DNA of 64,000 bases from Bacteroidota bacterium (GTDB taxonomy: Bacteria; Bacteroidota; Bacteroidia; UKL13-3), in the NCBI GenBank assembly GCA_030680835.1, contig JAUXUD010000035.1:1-64000 (forward strand). The letters are read 5' to 3'. Shown one piece after another: positions 27,369-35,894 of the stretch. Below the pieces are notes generated by a model. The model did not search any database and had not been told where the DNA came from. It was given only the letters and a program-made list of their open reading frames with translations. A program made the translations under genes and the position numbers. Every line of letters starts with the position of its first letter. Position 1 is the first letter of the stretch.

Positions 27369-29906
27369 TTACTCTTTAACCAATTTAAAAGTTTTATTAT
27401 CTGAGTTATTCTCAATCCGCAAATAATATACTCCCGCCGAAAGCGAACTTAAATCAAGCGTGGTTTCACCCCTGAATTTTACTTCAATTAATTTAAATCC
27501 CCATAAGTTCAACAAACTACACTGACTCTCTCCCATCAGCTGATTTGCCACAATGTTCACCTTTCCTGAAGTTATGGGGTTGGGGTATACATTTATACTG
27601 GCGCTTGTTCCGGCCTCATCCAATGCGCTGCTTCCATTAATGGTAAAGTATTCAGATGTATCCCCCTTGCCTGATATGGGATCCATAATAATAATGACTC
27701 CTTTTGATGATTTTATCGACTGACTGTAAATAAAACTAAAAGAGTCATTTCGGGCAGCAATGGCTGAACCAATATTTTCCTTGGTTTTTAGTGAGTCGGA
27801 ACTGAAAAATATAAACACACTGTCTACATCCACAGAGGTCCATTTTACCTTTACGGTTTTGGTTTTTTCCCAAACCGAACCTGCATGGGGTTCAAGCAAA
27901 ATAATAGATGGATACTTTATTGGCGTAGTATCTCCGTTTATATAGGTAAGATTGTTAAAGTTTATATAATTAACCCAGTCAGGATGATCTATGAATGGAT
28001 TCCGATTGTGTTGTATCGAGTTCACGTATTCATGACGGGCAATCTCAAAAGCATCAGGTGGATCCTGTGCATGCCATTTCTTTAATACAGAATCTTTCTG
28101 AATCGCAGCAGAAATTGCGCCTAATGACCAGTTGTTGCCAGCTACCCCATTATAAGCAATGCACATATAAAACAGTGCACGGGCCAGATCTCCTTTTTGT
28201 TCATTTCGGGGTTCATATACAGTACTCCCTTTTGCATTTAATCCTAATTTACCTGACCCATTTTGTGAGGTAATGCTTACTACTTCACCAAAGGGATAAT
28301 TAGACCTTACATTATTTCCCTGTATTTGATTTGCCGGAAAAATGTGGTGCTGATCGTTATATTCCGGAAGTTCTTTAGTTCCACCGGGAGCATTGGGCCA
28401 GTTTGGATTTCCCTGGTTGCTGGGCATCCAGCTTTGTGCAAATGTATGCTCCCGGGTGAGTGTACCCCCACTGGTATTACCCCACCATAAAAAGGGTTCA
28501 TTATAAATATACGGAATCGAGGTATATACACAATTAACAACCCTTTTACCTGCGGTAGTGTCGCGGGCTATAAATTCATTGATTAAAGTAGCTGTATAAT
28601 TTCCATAAAAAATGGTATCGTGTATGTTTATTTTTTGATGAAGTAAGGGAATTAAATTACTTACAGTTGGACTGATTCCATTATAATAGTTTCCCGGATT
28701 TACTCCGCCCGAAGTTATGTTCCCACTTAAAGGATTTATTGTTAAATAATTCTCAAATCCGGGAGGTCCGTTAAAAGAAAAAATAGCAAAATGATAAGAA
28801 GTGTTTGCTAAAATATAAGCAGGTTTAAAACTGTTGGCTGAACCTATATAAGCAACTACCGATCCGCCTATATTATCTCCTTTTAGGTAAGTATTCCCAT
28901 CAACAGGAAACTCTGAAACTGCGAAACCTTTTTTTCTTAAAACAATATAATATTCGGGTTTTGTTGCAGGGTCTGTATAATTTACATTAAAAGTATATGC
29001 TTTTAAATTGGTAAAACTTAATGATAAAGGTTGACCCGAAGGTTGTGTGGCGAAACTGCCACCAATTCCATAAAAATTAATTTCAAACGCCTGATTATCC
29101 GTATCATTATTATTGATTGTAATTTTCGCAATTCTTGACCCCTGATTTGCAGGACTAAAATTCACGGTAAAATTAGCCGAATCATTTGCGGCGATGCTGT
29201 CTGGGGCATTTGAAATGGAATAATCAGATGCGTTTACACCCGATATGGCGATTGATCCGATAGTAAGTGCCTGAGACGTTCCGCCATTTTTAATGTTAAA
29301 AATTGTAGCGGCGTTTGTTCCTATTATGTAGGTAGTACCGTTAGCAAGTGAATTCCCGTTTTGTCTTACATTAATCGTTGCTGTAGAACTGGCAATAGGT
29401 TTCATTAAGTAAACGCTATCCAAAGCCACATTAGAACCCGATTGTTTATCTGAATAAAAAAATCTGATATATCTGCTTATGGAAGCAGGATTATCAGAAA
29501 ATTTTGTGAAACCGGAAGCCATCGAAGAAAATGACCGCAAATCTGTCCATGTATTTCCATTAATTGATTCCTGAACTTTAAAAGTGCCGGTAAAATAAGG
29601 AGCAGAAATCCCTGTACCCCTTATATAATAACTTAAGGTTCCCGGTTTTTCTGCAAATGCTATCTGAACATATTCTCCGCTTCCATCCAACCTGCAGGCA
29701 GCATTCCCATCACTTCCGCTCGCATAGCTATATGGAGTAGTTCCATTTATTGATATATTCAATCTTGTTTTCCAGCCATTGGGTGCAAGGGTAGAATCTT
29801 CAGATGGACTTGGATTTACGAAACTCCAGAAAGTAGGTAAAGTAGTTTGAGCCGATAACTTCAATAAAAGGCCGAGTATCATTAGAAATGTGAAAAACTT
29901 TTTCAT
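27369..29906 (-). CDS. Secreted endonuclease I family protein with T9SS sorting domain
   Basis: 845 residues from the ATG at 29906, which places MKKFFTFLMILGLLLKLSAQ as the signal peptide; an upstream ATG at 29927 adds seven residues before it. The N-terminal 170 residues resemble a carbohydrate-binding or discoidin-like jelly roll, followed by a choice-of-anchor-D-like Ig domain (NGGTSQALTIGSIAISG). The endonuclease I domain is at about 430-640, with REHTFAQSW, EYNDQHHIFPANQIQGNNVRSNYPFGE and KGDLARALFYM. The tail (VYPNPITSGKVNIVA...AGVYYLRIENNSDNKTFKLVKE) is a T9SS type A sorting domain. Probable role: extracellular DNA degradation for nutrients or biofilm turnover. Divergent from DUF2851. 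Confidence 0.9.
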   Translation of the reverse strand: MKKFFTFLMILGLLLKLSAQTTLPTFWSFVNPSPSEDSTLAPNGWKTRLNISINGTTPYSYASGSDGNAACRLDGSGEYVQIAFAEKPGTLSYYIRGTGISAPYFTGTFKVQESINGNTWTDLRSFSSMASGFTKFSDNPASISRYIRFFYSDKQSGSNVALDSVYLMKPIASSTATINVRQNGNSLANGTTYIIGTNAATIFNIKNGGTSQALTIGSIAISGVNASDYSISNAPDSIAANDSANFTVNFSPANQGSRIAKITINNNDTDNQAFEINFYGIGGSFATQPSGQPLSLSFTNLKAYTFNVNYTDPATKPEYYIVLRKKGFAVSEFPVDGNTYLKGDNIGGSVVAYIGSANSFKPAYILANTSYHFAIFSFNGPPGFENYLTINPLSGNITSGGVNPGNYYNGISPTVSNLIPLLHQKINIHDTIFYGNYTATLINEFIARDTTAGKRVVNCVYTSIPYIYNEPFLWWGNTSGGTLTREHTFAQSWMPSNQGNPNWPNAPGGTKELPEYNDQHHIFPANQIQGNNVRSNYPFGEVVSITSQNGSGKLGLNAKGSTVYEPRNEQKGDLARALFYMCIAYNGVAGNNWSLGAISAAIQKDSVLKKWHAQDPPDAFEIARHEYVNSIQHNRNPFIDHPDWVNYINFNNLTYINGDTTPIKYPSIILLEPHAGSVWEKTKTVKVKWTSVDVDSVFIFFSSDSLKTKENIGSAIAARNDSFSFIYSQSIKSSKGVIIIMDPISGKGDTSEYFTINGSSALDEAGTSASINVYPNPITSGKVNIVANQLMGESQCSLLNLWGFKLIEVKFRGETTLDLSSLSAGVYYLRIENNSDNKTFKLVKE

Positions 29907-30001
29907 ATAAATGGGATTAAATCGCAACGCAATTTAACCATTATCTGCTTCTCTTGTATTAAATCTGTAGGTAGTTTAACAATGTATAAAAATCGGCAAT
30001 C

Positions 30002-31288
30002 ATGAATGAAGAACTTTTACAATACATCTGGCAATACAAATACCTTTTAAACCAAAAGCTGTTTACAACCCATGGCGAAAATATCCAGGTTATTTTACCC
30101 GGGCAGTTGAACAATGATTCGGGGCCCGATTTTTTTAATGCCCGCATACAACTGGGCGAGACATTATGGGCGGGGAATATCGAAATACATATAAAAGGCA
30201 GTGATTGGAAAAAACACCAGCATCAAAGTGATCCTGCATATGACAATGTTATTTTGCATGTGGTACTGGAACATGATGAACCCGTTTTTAACAAACACAA
30301 TCAGGAAATTCCTACCCTTGAATTAAAAAACCTATTGCCCGAAAAACTGATATCAAAATACCTGTTTTTAAAACGCTCACGAAGTGAAATACCTTGTGAA
30401 AAAATATTTGAATTGCCCCAGTCTTTTGCCATTGAAAACTGGATGGAACGACTGAGTATTGAAAGGCTTGAAAACAAGTGCGTTTTTATTAATGAATTGC
30501 TAAAGGAAACAAACCATCACTGGGAGCAGGTGTTTTACAGAACGCTTGCACGGTATTTCGGTCAAAAAATAAATGAGTTGCCCTTTGAATTGCTGGCCCG
30601 TGAATTGCCCCTTTTGGTACTTGAAAGAAACAAAGATAATTTACTACAAACCCAGGCATTGATATTGGGGATTTCAGGCCTTTTGGAAGAACCCCTTAAT
30701 GATGATTATTTATCGGTATTAAAAAGTGAATTTAAAGTCCTTAAAAATAAATACAAACTTCGTTCGCTCGACAAAAGTCTTTGGAAATTTGGGAAAACAA
30801 GGCCTGCAAATTTTCCTCCCATACGGCTCTTGCAATTTGCCCAATTGGTTCACCAGTCTGACCACTTGTTATCAAAATTACTGGATGCACCCACTCTTGA
30901 AGAAGCAGAACAATTGTTCTCTGTTCAAAGCAATCAACTCATCAATACATTTGCCCTGCATTCAAAAAATAAAGGTTTTAAACTAAGCGGATTTCAAACC
31001 GGGAAATATTTCATAAATTTAATTCTTATAAATGTAGCGGTTCCTGTATTGTTTGCATATGGCAAATGGAAACAGGAAGAGACGTATTGTGTGAAGGCGC
31101 TTGGCTGGCTGAACCGGTTAAAACCAGAAAAAAACAATATTACAAAAAGATGGGAAAAACTAGGCATAAAAACTACCGGGGCAAAACAAACTCAGGCGTT
31201 AATCGCTTTAAACAATTATTATTGCAAAAAACAACAATGCTTAAGATGTGCTTTTGGCAATCATATTTTAATTAAAAACAATGGTTAA
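30002..31288 (+). CDS. DUF2851 family protein
   Basis: 428 residues with the DUF2851 signature: MNEELLQYIWQYKYL, TTHGENIQVILPGQLNNDSGPDFFNARI, WAGNIEIHIKGSDWKKHQHQSDPAYDNVILHVVLEHD. The repeated acidic and His residues in that block (NDSGPDF, EIHIKGSDW) look like a nuclease-type metal site, but function is uncharacterised. The C-terminus has CKKQQCLRCAFGNHIL, a possible small metal-binding knot. No signal peptide or membrane segment. The following gene overlaps its 3' end by 8 bp, so the two are co-translated. Found almost only in Bacteroidota. Confidence 0.9.
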   Translation: MNEELLQYIWQYKYLLNQKLFTTHGENIQVILPGQLNNDSGPDFFNARIQLGETLWAGNIEIHIKGSDWKKHQHQSDPAYDNVILHVVLEHDEPVFNKHNQEIPTLELKNLLPEKLISKYLFLKRSRSEIPCEKIFELPQSFAIENWMERLSIERLENKCVFINELLKETNHHWEQVFYRTLARYFGQKINELPFELLARELPLLVLERNKDNLLQTQALILGISGLLEEPLNDDYLSVLKSEFKVLKNKYKLRSLDKSLWKFGKTRPANFPPIRLLQFAQLVHQSDHLLSKLLDAPTLEEAEQLFSVQSNQLINTFALHSKNKGFKLSGFQTGKYFINLILINVAVPVLFAYGKWKQEETYCVKALGWLNRLKPEKNNITKRWEKLGIKTTGAKQTQALIALNNYYCKKQQCLRCAFGNHILIKNNG

Positions 31289-31826
31289 AAATCTTTTATT
31301 CGTTATATGTATTTTAATGGGTTCAGTGAGTTTATATGGCCAGAATTCTTTGTTGTTTATAAACCCGGTTCAAAATAAACTGATTAAAGCAAAAATAGGA
31401 GATCAGTTATCATTGCAGTATTATGGTTACCTGGGTCAAACAGAATATTTTAAACAAAGCATCAGTTTAATAACCGACAGCTCGGTAATTCTGGGTGTAT
31501 ACTTTCCCCAATTAAGTGATGAACAAAGCCGTAAAATTGGAAGTATCGGTTTTACCCATAAAGAAATACTTTTAAAAGATATTACCATGTTCAGAAAAAT
31601 GGGAGTGGGCAGAACTTTAATAAAAGCTACGCTGGGCTTGGGCACAGCTTTTACATCAATATATTTGTTGAACCGATTTTATGAACAAAACAGATATTCA
31701 ACCCCTGCAAAATTTGGAATCTCTATCGGAGTTGCCATCGGAACCACCGCTTTAATAAATTTTTGCTTCCCCGACAGGCCAAAATATAAAATAAAAGATG
31801 GGTGGAAAGTTGAATCTTTAAAATAA
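31281..31826 (+). CDS. Hypothetical membrane protein with signal peptide
   Basis: 181 residues. Signal peptide MVKNLLFVICILMGSVSLYGQ, then a soluble beta-rich stretch (about 22-105) containing QNKLIKAKIGDQLSLQYYGYLGQ and a run typical of periplasmic domains. Two hydrophobic helices follow (about 112-130, TLIKATLGLGTAFTSIYLLNRF; about 144-161, FGISIGVAIGTTALINFCF) and a short basic tail. Family not recognised. It overlaps DUF2851 by 8 bp and precedes pspC by 36 bp, so it probably belongs to the same operon. Confidence 0.75.
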   Translation: MVKNLLFVICILMGSVSLYGQNSLLFINPVQNKLIKAKIGDQLSLQYYGYLGQTEYFKQSISLITDSSVILGVYFPQLSDEQSRKIGSIGFTHKEILLKDITMFRKMGVGRTLIKATLGLGTAFTSIYLLNRFYEQNRYSTPAKFGISIGVAIGTTALINFCFPDRPKYKIKDGWKVESLK

Positions 31827-31862
31827 TTTTGTTATTATTGTTAGCTAAAATCAAAAATCAGG

Positions 31863-32081
31863 TTGGAAAAGCTAAAATATTTTGTTGAGAAACATGCCTT
31901 TGGGGTATGCAGCTATCTTGGCGATCGCTTTGGCATTTCAAGCGGCCGCATCCGGCTGTACTTTATTTATATGTCGTTTATAGCAATGGGATCACCCATT
32001 ATCATTTACCTGATGATTGCCTTTTGGCTCAACATAAAAAAGTACACGAAACAAAATAAACATACCCTCTGGGATTTGTAA
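31863..32081 (+). CDS. PspC domain protein
   Basis: 72 residues, a compact PspC domain: KHAFGVCSYLGDRFGISSGRIRLYFIYMSF (cytosolic helix into membrane) and a hydrophobic segment GSPIIIYLMIAFWLNI. PspC proteins sense envelope stress at the inner membrane. The start codon is TTG at 31863; no ATG fits. It lies 11 bp before a histidine kinase that also starts with TTG, suggesting that PspC acts with this two-component system, perhaps as a sensor partner. The kinase pairing is inferred from position only. Confidence 0.85.
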   Translation: MEKLKYFVEKHAFGVCSYLGDRFGISSGRIRLYFIYMSFIAMGSPIIIYLMIAFWLNIKKYTKQNKHTLWDL

Positions 32082-32092
32082 TTTACCGGCTT

Positions 32093-33202
32093 TTGAGTAA
32101 AGAAAGGTTAATTTTCATTGTTTTAAGCGTTTACATTTTTTCCGCCTTCGGATGGTGGACCTATGCACATTACCTGAGCAACAAATCGCTTTATGAACAG
32201 CAAAAAGAATTATTGGAAATTACATGCTATAAGGCTACCTATGATGTTGAAGAAGCGCGCGATGAAGAACTGTTTTACGATAGTATCTATATGAAACGTT
32301 ACTTTATCGCTAATTTTCCAAAACACGAAATCATTTTTCTTTCAAAAGAAGACCCGATGCATAATTTTATGATCCGACCCAGTTTTGACAGTTACCAAAA
32401 TCTCGAAAAATCATATCACCGCAAATTAATTATGTACATTACCGAAGGTCTTGTAATGATTGCCCTGTTATTTTGGGGAATGATATGGATCTACAGAAGT
32501 TTTAAGCGTGAGCTGCTGTTAAAAAAACAACAAAGTAATTTCCTGCTGTCTGTTACACACGAATTAAAAACGCCCATTACTGCAATTAAACTTTACCTCG
32601 AAACCCTTTTAAAAAGAAAGGTTTCCGGCGAACAGTCCGATATTATCATTCACAACTCACTCAATGATACAAACCGGCTTCAGGATTTGGTTGAGAATTT
32701 ATTGTTATCGGCTCAATTAGACAGTAAAAAATATGAATTGCAGTTTTTTGAAACCAATTTAACCGAATTGCTGAATGAAATTATACAAAACTTTGCAAAT
32801 CCTAGAAACCTGTTCGACCGGATCGTTATTAATTTGGATGAACAGGTAATCGCACGGGTTGATCCAACTGCAATAGAAATGATTGTGAACAATTTGCTCA
32901 CCAATGCTTTTAAATACGGTGGAGCAGCAGGCAAAATATTTGTTGAACTCAAACAAAATAAGGGAGAAACCTGTTTAAAAATAGCCGATCAGGGACCGGG
33001 TATTAAAGATGCAGACAAAAAAGATCTTTTTACCAAGTTTTTTAGAATAGGAGATGAAAATACGCGCAAAACAAAAGGTACCGGTTTGGGGTTATTCATT
33101 GTTAAAAACCTGGTTGATTTACACAAAGCAGACATTTCTGTTATTGATAACCAACCAAATGGTACTATTTTTGAAATAATATTTAAATCCTATGAAAAGT
33201 AG
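32093..33202 (+). CDS. Membrane sensor histidine kinase
   Basis: 369 residues starting with TTG at 32093. Membrane helices at about 6-26 and 112-135 enclose a small periplasmic domain of about 85 residues (EEARDEELFYDSIYMKRYF). HisKA follows with His156 (SVTHELKTPITAIKLYLETLL), then the N box NNLLTNAFKYGG, G1 DQGPGIKDADKKDLF and G2 KGTGLGLFIVKNLVDLHKA. It overlaps the OmpR-type regulator gene by 11 bp, so the two are a cognate pair. The ligand is unknown; the adjacent pspC suggests an envelope-stress input. Confidence 0.93.
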   Translation: MSKERLIFIVLSVYIFSAFGWWTYAHYLSNKSLYEQQKELLEITCYKATYDVEEARDEELFYDSIYMKRYFIANFPKHEIIFLSKEDPMHNFMIRPSFDSYQNLEKSYHRKLIMYITEGLVMIALLFWGMIWIYRSFKRELLLKKQQSNFLLSVTHELKTPITAIKLYLETLLKRKVSGEQSDIIIHNSLNDTNRLQDLVENLLLSAQLDSKKYELQFFETNLTELLNEIIQNFANPRNLFDRIVINLDEQVIARVDPTAIEMIVNNLLTNAFKYGGAAGKIFVELKQNKGETCLKIADQGPGIKDADKKDLFTKFFRIGDENTRKTKGTGLGLFIVKNLVDLHKADISVIDNQPNGTIFEIIFKSYEK

Positions 33203-33920
33203 AATATTATTGGTTGAAGATGAAATTCATCTCCAGCACGCAATTAAATTAAACCTCGAACTCGAAGGTCTTTTTGTAAATATCTCTGCTACCGGAACCG
33301 ATGCAATAAAGACTTTCAGGGAACAGAAATTTGATCTGGTGATACTGGACATCATGCTGCCTGAAATGGATGGACTCATGGTTTGTGAAAATATCCGTAT
33401 GTATGATTCAAATATTCCTATTTTATTTCTATCGGCAAAAAATACGGCAACCGACCGGATTAATGGATTGAAAAAAGGAGCAGACGATTACTTAACAAAG
33501 CCTTTTGAACTTGAAGAATTGATTTTGAGAGTGAATATTTTATTGGAAAGAAACAAACAAATTAAAAATACAAGTGAAAATAAAATCCCCAAAATATTTA
33601 CTTTCGGTAATAATTGGATCAACTTCGAAAGCCATGAAGCAAAAGGACTTACAGGTACTTTTGAACTCACCAAAAAAGAACTGATGCTGATGCGCCTGCT
33701 GATTGAAAACCGGAATCAGGTAGTTAGCCGCGAACACATTTTAAAAGTAGTATGGGATTATACGGTTATTCCAAATACGCGCACCATTGATAACTTTATT
33801 TTGGCACTCCGGAAGTACTTTGAAGAGGATCCGAAATTTCCGGTTTACATTCAATCTGCCAGAGGTATAGGTTACAAATTTGTTACTGCAGAAACACGCG
33901 AAAATGAGAGCAGTGAATAG
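33192..33920 (+). CDS. OmpR/PhoB-family response regulator
   Basis: 242 residues. Receiver domain 1-120 with Asp53 (LVILDIMLPEMDG), acidic VEDE at 8-11, LSAKN near 87 and KPF in DDYLTKPFELEEL. A winged-helix DNA-binding domain spans about 140-235 (LTKKELMLMRLLIENRNQVVSREHILKVVW...RTIDNFILALRKYFE...IQSARGIGYKFV). It is the output partner of the preceding kinase, with which it overlaps. It ends 42 bp from the convergent purK gene with no clear hairpin between them. Target genes are not evident. Confidence 0.95.
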   Translation: MKSRILLVEDEIHLQHAIKLNLELEGLFVNISATGTDAIKTFREQKFDLVILDIMLPEMDGLMVCENIRMYDSNIPILFLSAKNTATDRINGLKKGADDYLTKPFELEELILRVNILLERNKQIKNTSENKIPKIFTFGNNWINFESHEAKGLTGTFELTKKELMLMRLLIENRNQVVSREHILKVVWDYTVIPNTRTIDNFILALRKYFEEDPKFPVYIQSARGIGYKFVTAETRENESSE

Positions 33921-33962
33921 GTTTTCATATCTTAGTTCCCTGCAGCTGATTTAACATACGTA

Positions 33963-35123
33963 TTAATTGCCTCTTACAATTCTTAGGTGCTGTCTTATAT
34001 AATTTGCTTTCTCAACAACCTCATCAATAGTTGGCGCCAGAATACTTACATGGCCCATTTTACGCATAGGCCTGCTTTCTGCTTTGGCATACAAGTGAAT
34101 AAATACGCCCGGTATTTTACTTATCCGGTCTAAATTTTCAAATTGATAGCTTCCTGAAAATCCCTCAGGTCCCAATAAGTTTACCATTCCTGCAGCCTGC
34201 ACCTGTTCAGTGCTTCCCAAGGGCAATCCCAGTAAAATGCGGGCCAGTTGCTCATATTGCGAGGTATAACAGGCTTCAATGGTATGATGGCCGCTATTAT
34301 GGGGCCTGGGAGCTACTTCATTTACAAAAACAGAACCCGTTTCATCCAAAAATAATTCTACCGCAAACAATCCGATTCCATTAAATGCATCTACAACATT
34401 TCGTGCTGTTTCTTCGGCCTGTTCTTCTATAATTGATCCCACACGAGCCGGGCTGAGCAACACAGTAACCAGGTTTGCTTCCGGATCAAACTCCATCTCG
34501 ATTGCCGGATAAGAAACCGTATTCCCTTTGTCATCTCGCGCAACAATTACTGCGAGTTCCTTGCTGCATACAATAAATTCTTCCAATACACAGGGAACAT
34601 CAAAAGGAATTTTTACCGTGCCATTTATTATCGCCTCGCTGTTTAATATAGCAACTCCTTTTCCATCATACCCTCCTATACGGGTTTTGGCCACAACCTG
34701 TTTTGAACCCAAATTTTTTATTGCGGTTTTCCATTCCCCTGCATGTTCAACCAAAATAAATTTACTACCGGGTATTTTATTTTCTTTAAAAAACTGTTTT
34801 TGTAATCCTTTATCCTGTATCAATTGCAGAATTCGGGGCGAAGGAATAATTTGCATTCCTTCCTTTTCAAGTAATAAGAGCGCCTCTGTATTCACATGCT
34901 CAATTTCATACGTTAATACATCACTAATAGCCGCCAGTTCACGTATTTTTGCTTCATCCGTTAATTTTCCATGGATAAAATGATTGGCAAGAGTACTGCA
35001 TGAACAGTTTAAATCCGCATCCAGTATATTGAAATGTAAATTCAATCGCATGCTTTCTTCAATGAGCATGCGTCCCAACTGTCCGCCACCTAAAACTCCA
35101 ATTCTTTTGCGTAATACATTCAT
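33963..35123 (-). CDS. purK: 5-(carboxyamino)imidazole ribonucleotide synthase
   Basis: 386 residues, full-length ATP-grasp enzyme of purine synthesis that carboxylates AIR to N5-CAIR. Seen: GVLGGGQLGRML at the N-terminus, VAKTRIGGYDGKGVAI (ATP loop), VLEEFI, and FAVELFLDE...VNEVAPRPHNSGHHTIEAC (Mg and substrate site). Genes for purE and the rest of the pathway are not adjacent; purQ lies about 8 kb away. The ATG at 35123 falls at the predicted transcription start, so the mRNA may be leaderless. Confidence 0.96.
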   Translation of the reverse strand: MNVLRKRIGVLGGGQLGRMLIEESMRLNLHFNILDADLNCSCSTLANHFIHGKLTDEAKIRELAAISDVLTYEIEHVNTEALLLLEKEGMQIIPSPRILQLIQDKGLQKQFFKENKIPGSKFILVEHAGEWKTAIKNLGSKQVVAKTRIGGYDGKGVAILNSEAIINGTVKIPFDVPCVLEEFIVCSKELAVIVARDDKGNTVSYPAIEMEFDPEANLVTVLLSPARVGSIIEEQAEETARNVVDAFNGIGLFAVELFLDETGSVFVNEVAPRPHNSGHHTIEACYTSQYEQLARILLGLPLGSTEQVQAAGMVNLLGPEGFSGSYQFENLDRISKIPGVFIHLYAKAESRPMRKMGHVSILAPTIDEVVEKANYIRQHLRIVRGN

Positions 35124-35128
35124 TGCGG

Positions 35129-35159
35129 CAAAGGTGCATCATGTTCCGTGCGTTTACAA
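35129..35159 (-). promoter_or_regulatory. Probable purK promoter
   Basis: Minus strand: TTG (35159-35157), 20-bp spacer, CACCTTTG (35136-35129), one base off TAnnTTTG. The initiator would fall on or next to the purK ATG. Confidence 0.45.
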
Positions 35160-35381
35160 GTTAAAAAGACAATCATTTGAAAAAGCTGAACCCCATTTAA
35201 TAATACGGTTTTCTCAAAAATAATCTTGTTTTAACCAAAATGGAATTTAGCATTAAAATTGTCAATTATCTCCTAATTACCTGTTCACTAATTATTTAAT
35301 AATATACAAGTAAAAAATATTATTTCCGGAACTTCCAAAAAATACCCATATTTAGGTATGGTATGCACAAAACCAATCGCC

Positions 35382-35389
35382 TACATTTG
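35382..35389 (+). promoter_or_regulatory. Possible -7 element of the lipoprotein-kinase operon
   Basis: TACATTTG matches TAnnTTTG exactly, 17 bp before the lipoprotein ATG. No TTG is seen at the right distance upstream. Confidence 0.35.
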
Positions 35390-35406
35390 ACTTCTAATTT
35401 ATTAGC

Positions 35407-35871
35407 ATGAAAACAAAAAACAATTTATTCTCAAGTCTTTTAACAGGCTTGGTGATTTTAGGTTTGGGCAGCTGTGGCAATCCCCAACCATCCAAAACCA
35501 GCGAACCAACAGCTGCTACTGCAGAAATGATGATGGCAACAGACTCCCCGAACTGTTTTGCCGAAGCGGGCGATTTTACTTTTGAAATTTATTATGGGGC
35601 CGACAACTCGCATATCCAGGTTTATATTACTGCATATTTCCCTGATAAGAAAACTGTTGTTAAAACCACGCCCTTGTCGGTTAGTAAAACAGGTACCCAA
35701 TATGAAATAGACCTCGATACAGAAACGGATACTGCAGCAGTTTGGGATACAGAATTGCTTATTCAGAATATTCCCATAACTTTAACTGACCCTATAGCAG
35801 AAGGGGATACGTATCTGGTAAAACTAAAAGGAAGAGATGCGCAAAAACCGGTAAGAACCAGACCACATTAA
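35407..35871 (+). CDS. Small lipoprotein of unknown function
   Basis: 154 residues. Lipoprotein signal MKTKNNLFSSLLTGLVILGLGSC with Cys23 as the lipidated residue, then a low-complexity linker rich in Ser, Thr, Pro and Ala with a run of Met. The remaining 100 residues look beta-rich (FTFEIYYGADNSHIQVYITAYF...YEIDLDTETDTAAVWDTELLIQ). Family not recognised. It lies 23 bp before a TPR histidine kinase, probably in the same transcript, so it may be an envelope component or cue for that system. That link is inferred from position only. Confidence 0.75.
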   Translation: MKTKNNLFSSLLTGLVILGLGSCGNPQPSKTSEPTAATAEMMMATDSPNCFAEAGDFTFEIYYGADNSHIQVYITAYFPDKKTVVKTTPLSVSKTGTQYEIDLDTETDTAAVWDTELLIQNIPITLTDPIAEGDTYLVKLKGRDAQKPVRTRPH

Positions 35872-35894
35872 TTTAATAAAGTTTAGAAACAACT

